From an uncultured Prevotella sp. (GTDB taxonomy: Bacteria > Bacteroidota > Bacteroidia > Bacteroidales > Bacteroidaceae): 64,000 nt of DNA. The notes beneath the pieces are model-generated. The model ran no database searches. It saw only the letters and a list, made by a program, of their open reading frames with translations, and was not told the origin of the DNA. This document shows positions 1-7,226 of the stretch, in pieces (position 1 is the stretch's first letter; each line of letters opens with the position of its first letter). A program made the position numbers and the translations under genes. Location of the stretch: assembly GCA_902800365.1 (NCBI GenBank), contig CADCEF010000013.1, forward strand, positions 36,658 to 100,657, in the 5' to 3' direction.

Positions 1-91
1 AAAGGATTGCTGCTATAAGTGTTGTTGTAAGCGTGGCAGCAAACAATCGCCAGTGTTTCTTACATTCGTTTATGTATGATTTTAAGTCCAT
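1..91 (-). CDS. Wzz-like chain-length determinant protein, 5' end only
   Basis: This is the first 30 codons of a leftward gene that runs off the window edge. The start is the ATG complementary to 89-91, 10 bp after the stop of the Wza-like gene, so the two are co-transcribed. The visible N-terminus reads MDLKSYINECKKHWRL and then a hydrophobic stretch rich in Ala, Thr, Leu and Ile. A short cytoplasmic arm followed by a first membrane segment is the usual start of Wzz/GumC-type polysaccharide co-polymerases. The family assignment also leans on the neighbour, because Wza and Wzz genes are normally adjacent. Only a fraction of the protein is visible, so the identity is probable rather than certain. 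Confidence 0.6.
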   Translation of the reverse strand, partial: MDLKSYINECKKHWRLFAATLTTTLIAAIL

Positions 92-101
92 ATCAACTTG
101 A

Positions 102-884
102 TTATTTAAAAAGGAATACGGCTACGGTGGTGAGCACCGATACAATCGACAGCCAGAACGATGCGTTACGTGTTTCGTTGCCGTTGGCGGTCGACTGGCG
201 TGCTCTTACACTATTGGCTTTTACGTAGACGATGTCGTTCTGGTGGATGTTAAAGGCCTCTGAGTTTAACAGCTTCTGTCCATCGGTAAGGCTCAATACG
301 TATGTTTTGCGTTTGCCGCCTTCGGTTCTGATTACCATCACCGAATCGCGCTTACCATATTGCGATAGGTCGCCAGCCTTGCCCAGCGCCTCTAGTAGCG
401 TCATCTGGTCTTTCTCTATCTTATAAACACCAGGTTCCTTTACTTCGCCAGTTACCGTAAATGTCATGTTCTGCAGCTCCACGGTTACGTTGGCGTCCTT
501 TAACTGCTCCTTCTGCAGTTCGTGTTTGATGGTCTGCTCGGCCTCATATCGAGTCAGTCCACCCACATGTATCTCACCAATTACTGGGAAATCGATAGTG
601 CCTTGCGGGCTTACAGTATAGGGGGCAATGTAGGGATTGCCTGCAGCATTACCTTGGGTAATCTGTGTGGCAAAACTCTTATTAAACAGGTTGCTCATCA
701 ACGGGTCTTTGCTCTTTACAATCACTGTTAGCTGATCGTTAGGTTGCAGTTTAATGGTGCCATCAATCGTGATATCTGTCTGTTGACCGTTCTGTAGATC
801 TTGCAGATAGTTAAAGTTGCGTGGTGTAGTGCAGCTTGCCATCACCAGCGCCGTGCATATTGCAATAAATAAACGATTCTTCAT
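102..884 (-). CDS. Polysaccharide export outer-membrane lipoprotein (Wza/PES family)
   Basis: This 260-residue protein carries a lipoprotein signal (residues 1-17, lipobox VMASC, Cys18). The polysaccharide biosynthesis/export (PES) domain follows, about residues 40-135, and includes LQPNDQLTV and the VSPQGTIDFPVIGEI segment typical of the family. An SLBB-type beta-grasp domain covers about 138-225 (VTGEVKEPGVYKI). A C-terminal hydrophobic helix (about 242-258) ends in FLFK, which is usual for Bacteroidales Wza relatives. In the family these proteins form the outer-membrane pore through which capsule or exopolysaccharide leaves. It is the promoter-proximal gene of a leftward operon that continues into a Wzz-like gene. 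A TAnnTTTG box lies about 50 bp upstream. Confidence 0.9.
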   Translation of the reverse strand: MKNRLFIAICTALVMASCTTPRNFNYLQDLQNGQQTDITIDGTIKLQPNDQLTVIVKSKDPLMSNLFNKSFATQITQGNAAGNPYIAPYTVSPQGTIDFPVIGEIHVGGLTRYEAEQTIKHELQKEQLKDANVTVELQNMTFTVTGEVKEPGVYKIEKDQMTLLEALGKAGDLSQYGKRDSVMVIRTEGGKRKTYVLSLTDGQKLLNSEAFNIHQNDIVYVKANSVRARQSTANGNETRNASFWLSIVSVLTTVAVFLFK

Positions 885-931
885 TATATCTAAAAACGCT
901 ATTTATACCTTATTATTATAGAATTCGGGGG

Positions 932-939
932 CAAAAATA
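932..939 (-). promoter_or_regulatory. -7 box for the polysaccharide export operon
   Basis: The reverse strand reads TATTTTTG, matching the Bacteroidetes sigma-ABfr -7 consensus TAnnTTTG. It lies 48 bp upstream of the export lipoprotein start. Confidence 0.6.
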
Positions 940-982
940 CTAAAATTTTGGGTAAAAATGTTGTTTATATCCGAAAAAGTGC

Positions 983-990
983 TATCTTTG
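983..990 (+). promoter_or_regulatory. -7 box for ssrA
   Basis: TATCTTTG matches TAnnTTTG. It sits 47 bp upstream of the mature tmRNA 5' end, so a short 5' leader would be processed off, as usual for tmRNA precursors. Confidence 0.65.
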
Positions 991-1037
991 CAACCGAATT
1001 TGCTGGTGAGCAGTTCGAATTACGACATTTACGTCTT

Positions 1038-1435
1038 GGGGGTGACTGGATTTGACGGCGAGATGAAATGGTACGTAAGCACGCGGAGGCTTCTTTGGTT
1101 CCCTCCATAATCTGAGTCAAGGAAATTATAATTGGCAACAATGAGTATGCTCTCGCTGCCTAATCGAAGTATAGTAGATTACTGGCTTTATTCCTTTACA
1201 AGGTAGAGGAACGAGACGTCGCTCCGAGGATGTTGTTCCGAATCCAAAGATAAAGCGGCGCAGGTTAAATCGGAAATAGTCACTGTAGGCTCCGATGCAG
1301 GGATGAAGTTTTAGGAGATAAGGTCGCAGTTGGTGGCTTGGGTCTTGCTGCAGCTCGAAAATGAAGGCCAAGATAAGCGTGTAGAAAGCGTATGGTTTCC
1401 TTGTGCGGACGAGGGTTCGACTCCCTCCACTTCCA
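1038..1435 (+). ncRNA. ssrA: Transfer-messenger RNA (tmRNA)
   Basis: tmRNA rescues stalled ribosomes and tags nascent peptides. The 5' end GGGGGTG (1038-1044) pairs with CACTTCC (1428-1434) to make a 7-bp acceptor stem with two G-U pairs; A1435 is the discriminator and CCA is not encoded. The tRNA-like T-arm is GAGGG-TTCGACT-CCCTC (1410-1426). The tag reading frame runs from 1134 to the TAA at 1161-1163 and encodes GNNEYALAA, close to known Bacteroidales tags such as GENNYALAA and ending in the protease-recognised ALAA. The length of about 398 nt is normal. The short ORFs across this interval are not real genes. A G+C-rich hairpin follows directly. Confidence 0.96.
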
Positions 1436-1446
1436 CTTTTGTTGCG

Positions 1447-1474
1447 CCCTCGCGAGGTCTCACCCTCGTGAGGG
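1447..1474 (+). terminator. ssrA terminator hairpin
   Basis: An 11-bp stem pairs 1447-1457 (CCCTCGCGAGG) with 1464-1474 across a loop of 6 nt, with one G-U pair, and is followed by a T-rich run. The right arm is also the outer end of the left inverted repeat described below. Confidence 0.7.
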
Positions 1475-1690
1475 TTCTTTACTTATTTTTCCATCAACCA
1501 GTATTTTTTTCTGAGTAAAAAGTTTGCTATCTAGGGCGAAGCAATCGCTTACCTCCCTTATGAATATTTATATTAATAATTATTAACAATCGGATTGGCC
1601 CAAATACAGATATTTCTTCTTATATTTGCACCATCTATTAACTGAAAGATTGAAAACTTGTGATTATAAATGGTTTATGTGCTGATTATG
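1463..1690 (+). repeat. Left arm of long imperfect inverted repeat
   Basis: Two blocks, 1463-1505 and 1601-1690, match the reverse complement of 5224-5355 at roughly 90% by eye. They are separated by about 95 bp that the right arm lacks. The second block contains the TATATTTG promoter box, the leader and the first codons of the flavoprotein gene at 1660, so the repeat includes coding sequence. Confidence 0.85.
1621..1628 (+). promoter_or_regulatory. -7 box of the flavoprotein/MATE operon
   Basis: TATATTTG matches TAnnTTTG and lies 31 bp upstream of the GTG start at 1660. The copy in the right repeat arm reads TATATTTA on its own strand, so its conserved G is lost. Confidence 0.65.
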
Positions 1691-2572
1691 GCAGCCGTTT
1701 CTGTCCATGTATATTGGCAGTAACGGGCGGTTGTGCAGTTTGCAGTCAGGTCAATGGCAAGGACTTTTGCGACTGTAAGGCCAGTGGCGGTATCTGTATC
1801 AAGCAGGAACTGCTTAGAAATGGTGGGAAAGCGAACCCCGGTCGGTTAACGTATGAATGCGAAGTGATGTCGGTGATTCATTACGACGGCTTAGTGTTTT
1901 TTAGGGTTAAGGTGCCTTTATCATTAGAGAGGGAGGTGAAACGTCCAGGCGGCTTTGTGTTTGTACGCCGTAAAGATGCGGCTTCCTGGTACGATGTACC
2001 CATCTCCGTACAATTTGAGGAGATGATGGTGGGTAGCATAGGAATGACGCTTCTTTTCCGTGGCGTCAAGACTAACCAGTTCAAGGACTTAGCCGAGGGT
2101 GACACGCTGTTGATACGCGGCCCGTTCAACAACGGTCTGTTAGGATTGCAGCATCTGGAAGCGCAACAGTCGAGTCGCTGCTTGATACTGGCCAAGGGCA
2201 TTGGTTTATTGCCATCGGTATCACGAAGGAAATTTCTCACCTTCCATCCTGAAGTTCCAGCTCGATTTGTTTGAACTTCCATATAGACCTTTGACTCTGC
2301 TTGATGACGATGGTGAGCTCAGCACACCTACCAAGCATCTTATCAGACGGTTCGTGACCGATGGAGGCAGTCTGATTCATGTCGGGGCTTCAGAATATGT
2401 GATACACCAGGTGACCGCCTATCTACATTATATCGGCAAAAGTCATGTAAAGCTCTCTGCCTGCAACAATGCCAAGATGTGTTGCGGCGAAGGTGTGTGC
2501 GGCGCATGCACGGAAACAACTGCCGACAGACGGGTCATTCATCATTGTAAAGAACAAGTAAAAATAAAATAA
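1660..2572 (+). pseudogene. PyrK-like flavoprotein electron-transfer subunit, frameshifted
   Basis: Two reading frames make up one protein. Residues from GTG 1660 give a Cys-rich N-terminal module (CADYGSRFCPC, CAVCSQVNGKDFCDC) and then a ferredoxin-reductase-like FAD barrel, ending about LILAKGIGLLPS. The frame then runs into unrelated residues and stops at 2274. The +1 frame, open across 2201-2572, continues with the NAD-side domain (LDLFELPYRPLTLLDDDG) and the PyrK-type [2Fe-2S] cysteine cluster CNNAKMCCGEGVCGAC. The break lies between about 2200 and 2250. Homologues, annotated as sulfide/dihydroorotate dehydrogenase-like FAD/NAD-binding proteins, pass electrons between NAD(P)H and a partner flavoprotein, here probably the next gene 8 bp downstream. 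A sequencing error or programmed +1 shift cannot be excluded; no classical slippery heptamer is seen. Confidence 0.7.
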
Positions 2573-2580
2573 TACGTTAT

Positions 2581-3855
2581 ATGAGAGTTATTATCATAGG
2601 AGGCGGATGGGCCGGTACAGCCGCTGCGATAGCTGCAAGAAAAGCTGGCGCCGAGGTTTGTCTGATAGAGAAAACAGATATGCTACTGGGATGTGGCAAT
2701 GCAGGTGGAATCATGCGTAACAACGGTAGGTTCACAGCTGCCGAAGAGATGATTGCATTGGGAGGCGGCGAACTGTTCCAGTTGATTGACCGCATTGCGG
2801 TGCACCGCAACGTGGAGTTCCCCGGCCATCATCACGCCACACTCTATCCTGTCAACACCATCGAGGCACATGTTCGTCGACTGGTTGTGGAAATGGGCAT
2901 TGATGTGCGCTGTTCTACACACATCTGCGATGTAGCGTGTAACAACAATCGGTTGGAAGGAGTCTATGCCGACTCTGGCGACCTTTTCGAAGGTGATGTC
3001 TTTATTGAAACTACAGGCAGTGCCGGCCCTATGGGTAACTGTTTGAAATATGGCAATGGTTGCTGCATGTGCGTGCTGCGCTGCCCAGCCTTTGGTCCGC
3101 GCATCAGTATCACTGAGCGCTGTGGAGGCCAGGATTATCAGGGCGAACGCCAGCCCGACATGTTCGGTGTGTTCTCTGGATCGTGCAAGGTGTCGAAAGA
3201 GAGTCTGTCGGCAGCGCTGCAGGATGAATTGAACAGCAAAGGTGTAGCCTTGATACCACTTCCTAAGGAGGAGATCAACTACGACAAACTGAAGATAAAG
3301 GCCTGTAAGCAATATGCCATCAAGGATTTCTCTGAGAATATGATCCTACTCGATACTGGCGACGCTAAGCTCATGACCAGCTACTATCCCGTTGAGAAGT
3401 TGAGACGGCTGCCCGGCATGGAAAATGCCCGTTACGTAGATCCATGTGCTGGCAGCAAGGGCAACTCCATACGTTACCTCTCAGTAGCCTACCGCTCAAA
3501 TGCTATGACTGTGGATGGTATCAGCAACCTGCTTTGCGCTGGCGAGAAAAGTGGTCTGTTTATTGGTCACACAGAGGCCATTACCACAGGAACCTTGGCT
3601 GGTCACAACGCTGCACGATTGGCTGCCGCCAAGCCCTTGCTGACACTGCCGCAGACTCTTGCCGTAGGCGACCTCATTGCAGCGGCTAACAGTGCTATCA
3701 AGGAAAGGCACGACACCATGGAGCGCTTTACCTTCTCGGGTGGAAACTACTTCAACCGCATGAAGGAAAAGCAGCTATACACCACCGACATCGAAGCCAT
3801 CAGGCAGCGGGTGGAACAGGCTGGACTGCTGGGAGTGTATAATGAACATGTATAG
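2581..3855 (+). CDS. FAD-dependent oxidoreductase (GidA/TrmFO-like fold)
   Basis: This 424-residue protein starts with a textbook dinucleotide-binding motif, VIIIGGGWAGTAAAIAA, followed by an acidic residue ending the second strand (CLIEKTDML). The GCGNAGGIMRNNGRF segment and the later SNLLCAGEKSGLFIGHTEAI segment resemble the FAD-binding ends of GidA/TrmFO-type proteins. A Cys-rich patch near residues 155-170 (GNGCCMCVLRCPAFGPR) could hold a cluster or redox-active thiols. It is encoded 8 bp after the PyrK-like flavoprotein and 8 bp before the MATE gene. The inference is that it receives electrons from the PyrK-like subunit, which is broken here. The substrate is unknown, and it is not a typical trmFO because the context and Cys patch differ. 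Confidence 0.75.
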   Translation: MRVIIIGGGWAGTAAAIAARKAGAEVCLIEKTDMLLGCGNAGGIMRNNGRFTAAEEMIALGGGELFQLIDRIAVHRNVEFPGHHHATLYPVNTIEAHVRRLVVEMGIDVRCSTHICDVACNNNRLEGVYADSGDLFEGDVFIETTGSAGPMGNCLKYGNGCCMCVLRCPAFGPRISITERCGGQDYQGERQPDMFGVFSGSCKVSKESLSAALQDELNSKGVALIPLPKEEINYDKLKIKACKQYAIKDFSENMILLDTGDAKLMTSYYPVEKLRRLPGMENARYVDPCAGSKGNSIRYLSVAYRSNAMTVDGISNLLCAGEKSGLFIGHTEAITTGTLAGHNAARLAAAKPLLTLPQTLAVGDLIAAANSAIKERHDTMERFTFSGGNYFNRMKEKQLYTTDIEAIRQRVEQAGLLGVYNEHV

Positions 3856-3863
3856 CTATCAGA

Positions 3864-5225
3864 ATGCGCTCCTATAAGGTTGACATAGAAGTCTTTGAGC
3901 GAATGCCTGTTGCAAGGGCTGTACTTGCTCAGAGTATCCCAGCCATTGTGGCTCAACTGATAGTGCTTCTTTACAACTGGGCCGACACTTTTTTCCTGGC
4001 ACGTCTGAACAAACCGGAATTGGTGGCGGCGGCTACCATTGTACTCCCCCTCTATCTGATGCTGACCGCCATTGGTAACCTTCCAGGAGTGGGCGGCGGA
4101 AGCCAGTTCGCCAATCACCTGGGCAAGCACGATTATACAGGGGCGCAACGCGTGGCATCGATCACCTTCTGGATGGGTATGATACTGGCATTGGCATGTT
4201 GTTTGTCCTTTCCTCTGTGTAGCGACATACTACTGAGCCTCATCGGTGCCAACGAACGAACCCTTGCCCCCGCCAAGGAGTATGCGTTCTGGGTGATTAC
4301 CATAGGCGGCATTCCGGTCATCATGAATCTCGTGCTTGCCAATCTGGTCAGAGCAGAGGGTATGGCACTCCAGGCTTCCATCGGCATCTCGGCAGGAGGT
4401 ATATTGAACTGCTTGCTTGATCCTCTGCTCATGCTGCCGAGCATGGGTAATATGGGTATTATTGGTGCAGGTATCGCCACAGCTGTATCAAACATGGTGT
4501 CGGTATTGTGGCTTGTTGCCGTCATCTGGCGTCGCCGAAAAACTGGTGTGCTAACCTTTGCACCACAGCTTCTACGCTATACCAGGAACTATATAGGCAG
4601 CATTGCCAAGGTTGGTTTCTCTTCATCTATACAATATATGCTGACGGTGGTTGCCGTAGCAGCCCTGACACACTTTGTTGCCCAATATAACACTGAGGCA
4701 ACAGCAGCCCTTGGCATTGTGAAACGGCTCGACTATCTGCCGCTTTACTTTACCATCGGACTTTCTCAAGGCATCTTGCCACTGCTTGCCTACAACCACT
4801 CGTCGGGCAACGTTGCCCGGCGCAATCACGTGTTCAAGTGCGGCTGTATCATTTCCTTCGGATTTGCCATGCTGTGCTTCGCTGTATTTGAAATTTGGGC
4901 TTACCAATTGGCCATGCTGTTCACACAGGAGTCGCTCACGGTATCATACATCGTACCTTTTCTCCGAATACAGGTAGTAGCCATGCCATTCATGGCGGTG
5001 TGTTATCCCTCTATCACACTCTTTCAAGCTATGGAGCGTTCACGAGAGGCCCTTATCTGCAGCATCCTGCGAAAAGGTGTTGTCGATATCCCCCTGCTCA
5101 TTGTCCTGAATGCGCTATGGCCTTTATTCGGCTGCATGTGGGTGCAGCCAATAGTAGATTTCACTTCAATGTTGGTTGCCTTTTACTTTGCCTCTCAGAT
5201 TCGGGCTCAGATTCATGACTACTAA
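3864..5225 (+). CDS. MATE-family multidrug/cation antiporter
   Basis: This 453-residue protein has about 12 hydrophobic segments in two pseudo-symmetrical halves. It has the family's N-terminal signature: IPAIVAQLIVLLYNWADTFFLARL, where the segment from IPAIVAQL to YNWADTFF matches the usual PxxxxQL...NxxDxxF pattern. The GNMGIIGAGIATAVSNMVSVLW stretch before the mid-loop and the repeated half near residues 250-300 also fit. MATE proteins export cationic drugs or metabolites using Na+ or H+ gradients. It is the last gene of the three-gene unit starting at 1660; the stop lies directly against the right inverted-repeat arm. Start ATG 3864 is 8 bp after the oxidoreductase stop. Confidence 0.88.
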   Translation: MRSYKVDIEVFERMPVARAVLAQSIPAIVAQLIVLLYNWADTFFLARLNKPELVAAATIVLPLYLMLTAIGNLPGVGGGSQFANHLGKHDYTGAQRVASITFWMGMILALACCLSFPLCSDILLSLIGANERTLAPAKEYAFWVITIGGIPVIMNLVLANLVRAEGMALQASIGISAGGILNCLLDPLLMLPSMGNMGIIGAGIATAVSNMVSVLWLVAVIWRRRKTGVLTFAPQLLRYTRNYIGSIAKVGFSSSIQYMLTVVAVAALTHFVAQYNTEATAALGIVKRLDYLPLYFTIGLSQGILPLLAYNHSSGNVARRNHVFKCGCIISFGFAMLCFAVFEIWAYQLAMLFTQESLTVSYIVPFLRIQVVAMPFMAVCYPSITLFQAMERSREALICSILRKGVVDIPLLIVLNALWPLFGCMWVQPIVDFTSMLVAFYFASQIRAQIHDY

Positions 5226-5355
5226 TCAACACATAAACCGTTGATAATCACAAGTTTCAATCCTTCAGTTGATAGATGGTGTAAATATAAGAAGAAATAT
5301 CTGAATTTGGATAATACTGATTGATGGAAAAATAAGGAAAGAACCCTCGTGAGGG
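5224..5355 (-). repeat. Right arm of long imperfect inverted repeat
   Basis: Read on the reverse strand, this interval reproduces the left arm: terminator stem, T-rich stretch, promoter region, and then GTG ATT ATC AAC GGT TTA TGT GTT GAT followed by TAG. These are the first nine codons of the gene at 1660 and then a stop. The promoter box has degenerated to TATATTTA. Unlike the left arm it is contiguous. Confidence 0.85.
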
Positions 5356-5382
5356 GTTTTCCATTTCTGAATATCATTTCAA

Positions 5383-5448
5383 TTTGCGTATAGGCGCACA
5401 ATCGTTTGCGTATAGCCGAATGATCGTTTGCATATAGGCAAACGATGA
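5383..5448. repeat. Three tandem 22-bp units, TTTGCGTATAG type
   Basis: Units start at 5383, 5405 and 5427, each 22 bp, beginning TTTGCGTATAG or TTTGCATATAG with a variable second half. The array lies in the roughly 300-bp gap between the convergent MATE and SGNH genes. No gene was found in the gap; it holds only the right inverted-repeat arm and two 22-bp-period arrays. Confidence 0.8.
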
Positions 5449-5460
5449 ATTAGTAGGCTT

Positions 5461-5527
5461 TTTGTACCTTTTCTCCTTACTCTTTGTACCTGATAACCTT
5501 AGGGATTGTACCTTAAAAACCTTAGGT
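5461..5527. repeat. Second 22-bp-period array, TTGTACC type
   Basis: TTGTACC recurs at 5462, 5484 and 5506, exactly 22 bp apart. CCTTAGG follows in the last two units, and an inverted GGTACAA closes the array. The sequence differs from the preceding array but the period is the same. Confidence 0.75.
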
Positions 5528-5532
5528 ACAAA

Positions 5533-6687
5533 TCAAAAAGATTCTTCGTGATCGTATTGGGGCATGTAGCGAATCAGCTTGTGTATAGCTGCATGTGCCA
5601 TTGACTCATAGGCCCGTTCGCTGGGGTGCAGGTGGTCGCCGCTATCGTAGCCCTCGGCAAATGCTTTGGGATTGGTTACATGGCGCACAGCAGCATCGAA
5701 GTCGATACAGCCATCGAAGATAGGCGATGTGCGCAGCCACTCATTAAACGCCTGGCGCATCTTCTCGCGGTCTTCGTTGTAGGTGCGCCAACCGAAGATT
5801 GGCAATAGGGTGCCGCTCCATACCTTCAGTCCCATGGCCTTGGCTGGTTTCACATAGATGTTCTCAATGCCTTGTTCCATTTCCTCAACGGTAGGCAGGT
5901 CGCTCCACGGGCGGAATGGGTTTACATCGGTTCCAACGGGATGTATGATGTCGTTGATACCATGCTGGATAATCACATCTGTTGCCCCTGCCACATTCAT
6001 CTCGATAGGGAATCGGGTAGCACCTTTCAAGCCGTATGCCTGATAGGTGATGCAGTCGTACTGTCGCAGGATACGAGTTCCGCTTACGGCGCGGCGTATG
6101 ATGGCAGCATTCGATCCGAAGGCCTGTAATGCCATATAGTCGGGCCACGATTGAGCCGTGATGGAGTCGCCATAGCAAACGATGGAATGATTATCGGCCG
6201 ATGTCAGTATGTCGATTGTGTTTAAGAAGTAGAACCAGTTGGTGCTACGACTCAAGTCAAGGGGTAATTCGTCGGCTTCGGCATAGTCGCCATAGGCATA
6301 GAATCCTTTTGATAGCGGACCGGTGACCAGTGTGCCGCTGTTCATCTGTGTGAAATCTGCCAGATAGAAGCTCACGTTGATGGTGTCGCCTCGGTTCACG
6401 TTGTAGTTGATGGCATCGCTCTCGGTTTCCTTTCCGGGCATGATGGTAATGCGATTCTCTCCATCGAATGTGATAGGCGTATGACCAACGAACAGCTTTG
6501 AGAGTGTAACGGGTTCTGTTCCTGTGAGGTTTGAGAAACGGAAGCGTAACTGGCTGCCGCTAAAGCACATACGGATAGGGTAGCGTAGCGTGAGGTCCTT
6601 GGCGTATGTTGCTTCACGGCGATTGGTGATAGAGGTAGCATTGCCCCAGCAAGCCACCCATTTGTTGTTATCAGTATGATTGTTCAT
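5533..6687 (-). CDS. SGNH/GDSL-family hydrolase
   Basis: This 384-residue protein has an N-terminal beta-sandwich-like part (about 1-150, with QLRFRFSNLTGTEPVTLSKL, typical of two-domain GDSL esterases). An SGNH hydrolase domain follows: block I IVCYGDSIT with nucleophile Ser175, a block III GIND motif, and a terminal SGDHLHPS supplying the catalytic Asp and His. The family hydrolyses esters such as acetyl groups on polysaccharides or lipids. No signal peptide is visible, so it is predicted to be cytoplasmic unless the start is mis-set, which is odd because many close relatives are secreted. It is the last gene of a leftward unit with the FHA and SPOR genes, 8 bp from the FHA stop. Confidence 0.8.
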   Translation of the reverse strand: MNNHTDNNKWVACWGNATSITNRREATYAKDLTLRYPIRMCFSGSQLRFRFSNLTGTEPVTLSKLFVGHTPITFDGENRITIMPGKETESDAINYNVNRGDTINVSFYLADFTQMNSGTLVTGPLSKGFYAYGDYAEADELPLDLSRSTNWFYFLNTIDILTSADNHSIVCYGDSITAQSWPDYMALQAFGSNAAIIRRAVSGTRILRQYDCITYQAYGLKGATRFPIEMNVAGATDVIIQHGINDIIHPVGTDVNPFRPWSDLPTVEEMEQGIENIYVKPAKAMGLKVWSGTLLPIFGWRTYNEDREKMRQAFNEWLRTSPIFDGCIDFDAAVRHVTNPKAFAEGYDSGDHLHPSERAYESMAHAAIHKLIRYMPQYDHEESF

Positions 6688-6695
6688 AGTGGTTT

Positions 6696-7226
6696 TTATT
6701 CTTCTTCTGATGATGTACGAAGAATGATGGATGTGGCACCTAAAGTAAACAGGGTTCCATCGCTGATGACGCGGCGCTCTTTGGGGGTGAGCTCTACATT
6801 ATCAATAAAGGTACCGGTGTTACTGTTGTTGTCTTTCAGAGTGTAACGCAAGCCGCCTTTCTTGTCGCGGCTAACGGTAATCGTACAATGATTCAGGTCT
6901 ACACTAGGGTCGACCGTCTCGAAGGCAGTATTGGCAGGATTTCCTTTCTGGTAGCGACCGATGATATTGTCGCCCATACGTAGCGGAATGACCTGCTTGT
7001 AGTGGAATACGTTTTCGATGACCACGATTGAACCGCAACCTTCTTCGTTGGCCTGCTCGTCGGGATTCTCATCCTTCTGGCGCTCGCGAAGTTTGCTTAC
7101 TCCGATGCGGATGCCGAATTCCTTGCCACATTCGGGGCACTTGAATACCAACGACTGACCAGCCTCGTACTTGGTCTCGTCGAAGGTGATATACTGGTCG
7201 CACTTGGGGCAACGTACTCTTTTCAT
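6696..7226 (-). CDS. Zinc-ribbon FHA-domain protein
   Basis: This 176-residue protein has an N-terminal zinc ribbon with Cys6/Cys9 and Cys30/Cys33 (CPKC and CPEC, MJ0042-like). A charged linker follows, then a forkhead-associated domain at about 75-172: IPLRMGDNIIGRY, a DLNHCTI strand in place of the usual SRxH, and the NSNTGTFIDN turn. FHA domains bind phosphothreonine peptides. The conserved Arg of GR is present, but Ser of SxxH is replaced by Asn, so phospho-binding is possible rather than assured. It overlaps the SPOR gene upstream by 4 bp (ATGA), implying translational coupling. Role unknown. Confidence 0.85.
   Translation of the reverse strand: MKRVRCPKCDQYITFDETKYEAGQSLVFKCPECGKEFGIRIGVSKLRERQKDENPDEQANEEGCGSIVVIENVFHYKQVIPLRMGDNIIGRYQKGNPANTAFETVDPSVDLNHCTITVSRDKKGGLRYTLKDNNSNTGTFIDNVELTPKERRVISDGTLFTLGATSIILRTSSEEE

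Noticed and set aside
1126-1518. Two short open frames over and after the tmRNA
   Set aside because: They lie within ssrA and its terminator; the acceptor stem, T-arm and tag frame explain the sequence.
5383-5527. Possible CRISPR array
   Set aside because: Units are directly adjacent with no spacers, and there are no cas genes in the window.
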